A DNA stretch of 64,000 nt. Origin: Pseudovirgaria hyperparasitica (taxonomy: Eukaryota; Ascomycota; Dothideomycetes; Acrospermales; Acrospermaceae). Positions within the stretch are counted from its first letter, which is position 1; each line of letters opens with the position of its first letter. A model generated the notes under the pieces. The model searched no databases and was not told the DNA's origin. It worked only from the letters and a program-made list of their open reading frames with translations. The DNA lies in assembly GCF_010093815.1 (NCBI RefSeq), contig NW_022985563.1, forward strand, positions 65,446-129,445, written 5' to 3'. Below are positions 63,283-64,000 of the stretch, piece by piece. The position numbers and the translations under genes are program-made.

Positions 63283-63960
63283 TCATGTCTCCGAGTCACT
63301 TTCCAGGGCTTGTAGTTTTTTTAACGCTCTCGCGCTCTCCTCTATGTGATAGGATAACGTGCGCCGGAGATGCACTATCTCAAGCTCCCTAGCCGGTGCC
63401 GGCATTGATGTAGCTGAGATTAGAGCTGGCCTTGCTCCAAAGCCTTTAACAGATCGCAACTCAGAGGGTGGGCCAGCAACAACCTGCGCTGCTTCGCCTG
63501 AAGAAATTGTTGCTGGACATCTACTTGGATCTGGAGTCGTAGGGGCACTATGCTTTCGACGTTTCGGTAAAGCAGATGAACAGCATTCTCCTGGAGACCT
63601 TGCATCTAACCAGGCGTGGACAGGTGCCGGGTCGAATATACCTTGGCGTGACCGGGATCGTTTCTTCTTGTATGACTGTTGAGGTGGTTGAGAGACCACT
63701 TCTTCTGCTTTGACCAAGGGCAGCTCAACCACGGCTGTACTGGTCTTTCCACATTGTGGCATGTCTGAGACCTTTCGCAGAGCCTCCTCTGTGGAGGGCG
63801 GTGTTGGTAGTGAGTCATAATTTGTAAATCTACTGGAAGGTATGGCATCTTTCGCTACTGTGTTCAGCGTGATTGACGAACTATGAATGTTGATCTCTCG
63901 TAATGCTGACGAGTTGGTATTGTCTGTTGGTCCCAGTCTGGCGATCCCAAGCTCTGGCAT
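63283..63960 (-). CDS. Uncharacterised nuclear-type protein, possibly partial
   Basis: Frame of 225 aa from ATG 63960. The frame stays open to the window edge at 64000, so the true start may lie outside. The sequence is Ser/Pro-rich with a basic cluster SYKKKRSRSRQGIFDPAPVH that could be a nuclear localisation signal, a second basic spot (LPKRRKHSAPTTP) and a C-terminal helical stretch ARELEIVHLRRTLSYHIEES that may form a coiled coil. No named domain is seen. A transcription- or chromatin-related role is only a guess from composition. Confidence 0.6.
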   Translation of the reverse strand: MPELGIARLGPTDNTNSSALREINIHSSSITLNTVAKDAIPSSRFTNYDSLPTPPSTEEALRKVSDMPQCGKTSTAVVELPLVKAEEVVSQPPQQSYKKKRSRSRQGIFDPAPVHAWLDARSPGECCSSALPKRRKHSAPTTPDPSRCPATISSGEAAQVVAGPPSELRSVKGFGARPALISATSMPAPARELEIVHLRRTLSYHIEESARALKKLQALESDSET

Positions 63961-64000
63961 GTCTGTGGTCGAGTATGATGAAGCGAAGGCTTCAATCGGC

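Noticed and set aside
1-64000. tRNA genes and CRISPR arrays
   Set aside because: I saw no tRNA-like T-loop pattern (GGTTCGAATCC type) with a matching stem, and no regularly spaced direct repeats; CRISPR is not expected in a fungal genome.

Overview
The window is nuclear DNA of a filamentous ascomycete, most likely a dothideomycete such as a member of the Pleosporales. The evidence is short GT-AG introns of about 45-95 bp, typical Pezizomycotina families (LCCL-domain membrane protein, DUF1996 secreted protein, PTH11/rhodopsin-like protein, HapX-like bZIP, Ugo1-like carrier), pyrimidine-rich 5' leaders, and a TA-rich tract at the left edge that resembles the output of repeat-induced point mutation (RIP). 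The taxon is inferred from gene content only. I find 27 protein-coding loci with good support and 2 weak ones. Exon structures were worked out by hand from splice signals, frame and family conservation.

Layout. 1-1790: TA-rich tract around a small tryptophan-rich protein gene. 1788-12123: GH47 alpha-mannosidase, acyl-CoA dehydrogenase, Bcs1-like AAA ATPase and aromatic-type aminotransferase, with long intergenic spaces. 13378-26515: LCCL membrane protein, DUF1996 secreted protein, acyltransferase-3 membrane protein, a transcription factor-like protein without a zinc cluster, and a MAPEG protein, separated by low-complexity spacers. 29522-48162 is a dense housekeeping block: a 69-aa protein, mitoribosomal bL27m, Ubc7, a PQ-loop protein, gamma-glutamylcyclotransferase-like, cupin, Glc8/inhibitor-2, Ugo1-like carrier, mitochondrial [2Fe-2S] ferredoxin, HapX-like bZIP, mitochondrial scramblase and tRNA-splicing endonuclease Sen2. 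48209-56655 is more accessory: a DHA2 MFS transporter, an NmrA-like gene split by a transposon, a gene-poor stretch and a rhodopsin-like protein. 57646-64000: an acidic unknown protein, a PhoD-like membrane phosphatase, and two unknown proteins, the last possibly cut by the window edge.

Main discovery. The NmrA-like gene at 51001-52508 is interrupted by a 516-bp non-autonomous hAT-type element (51554-52069). It has near-perfect 24-bp terminal inverted repeats starting CAGACTTCGGCA, a perfect 8-bp target-site duplication GACATGGC, and many subterminal CAATC/GATTG motifs. Subtracting the element and one duplication copy leaves one uninterrupted 327-codon frame. The element also offers splice signals (donor near 51691, branch-like CTAAT, acceptor at 52031) that would remove most of it in frame, so it may act as a new intron.

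Working together. Several genes of the central block are mitochondrial (bL27m, Ugo1-like, ferredoxin, scramblase). The HapX-like iron regulator lies tail-to-tail with the iron-sulphur ferredoxin and has CCAAT boxes and a GATA site in its upstream region, which fits an iron-regulated locus.
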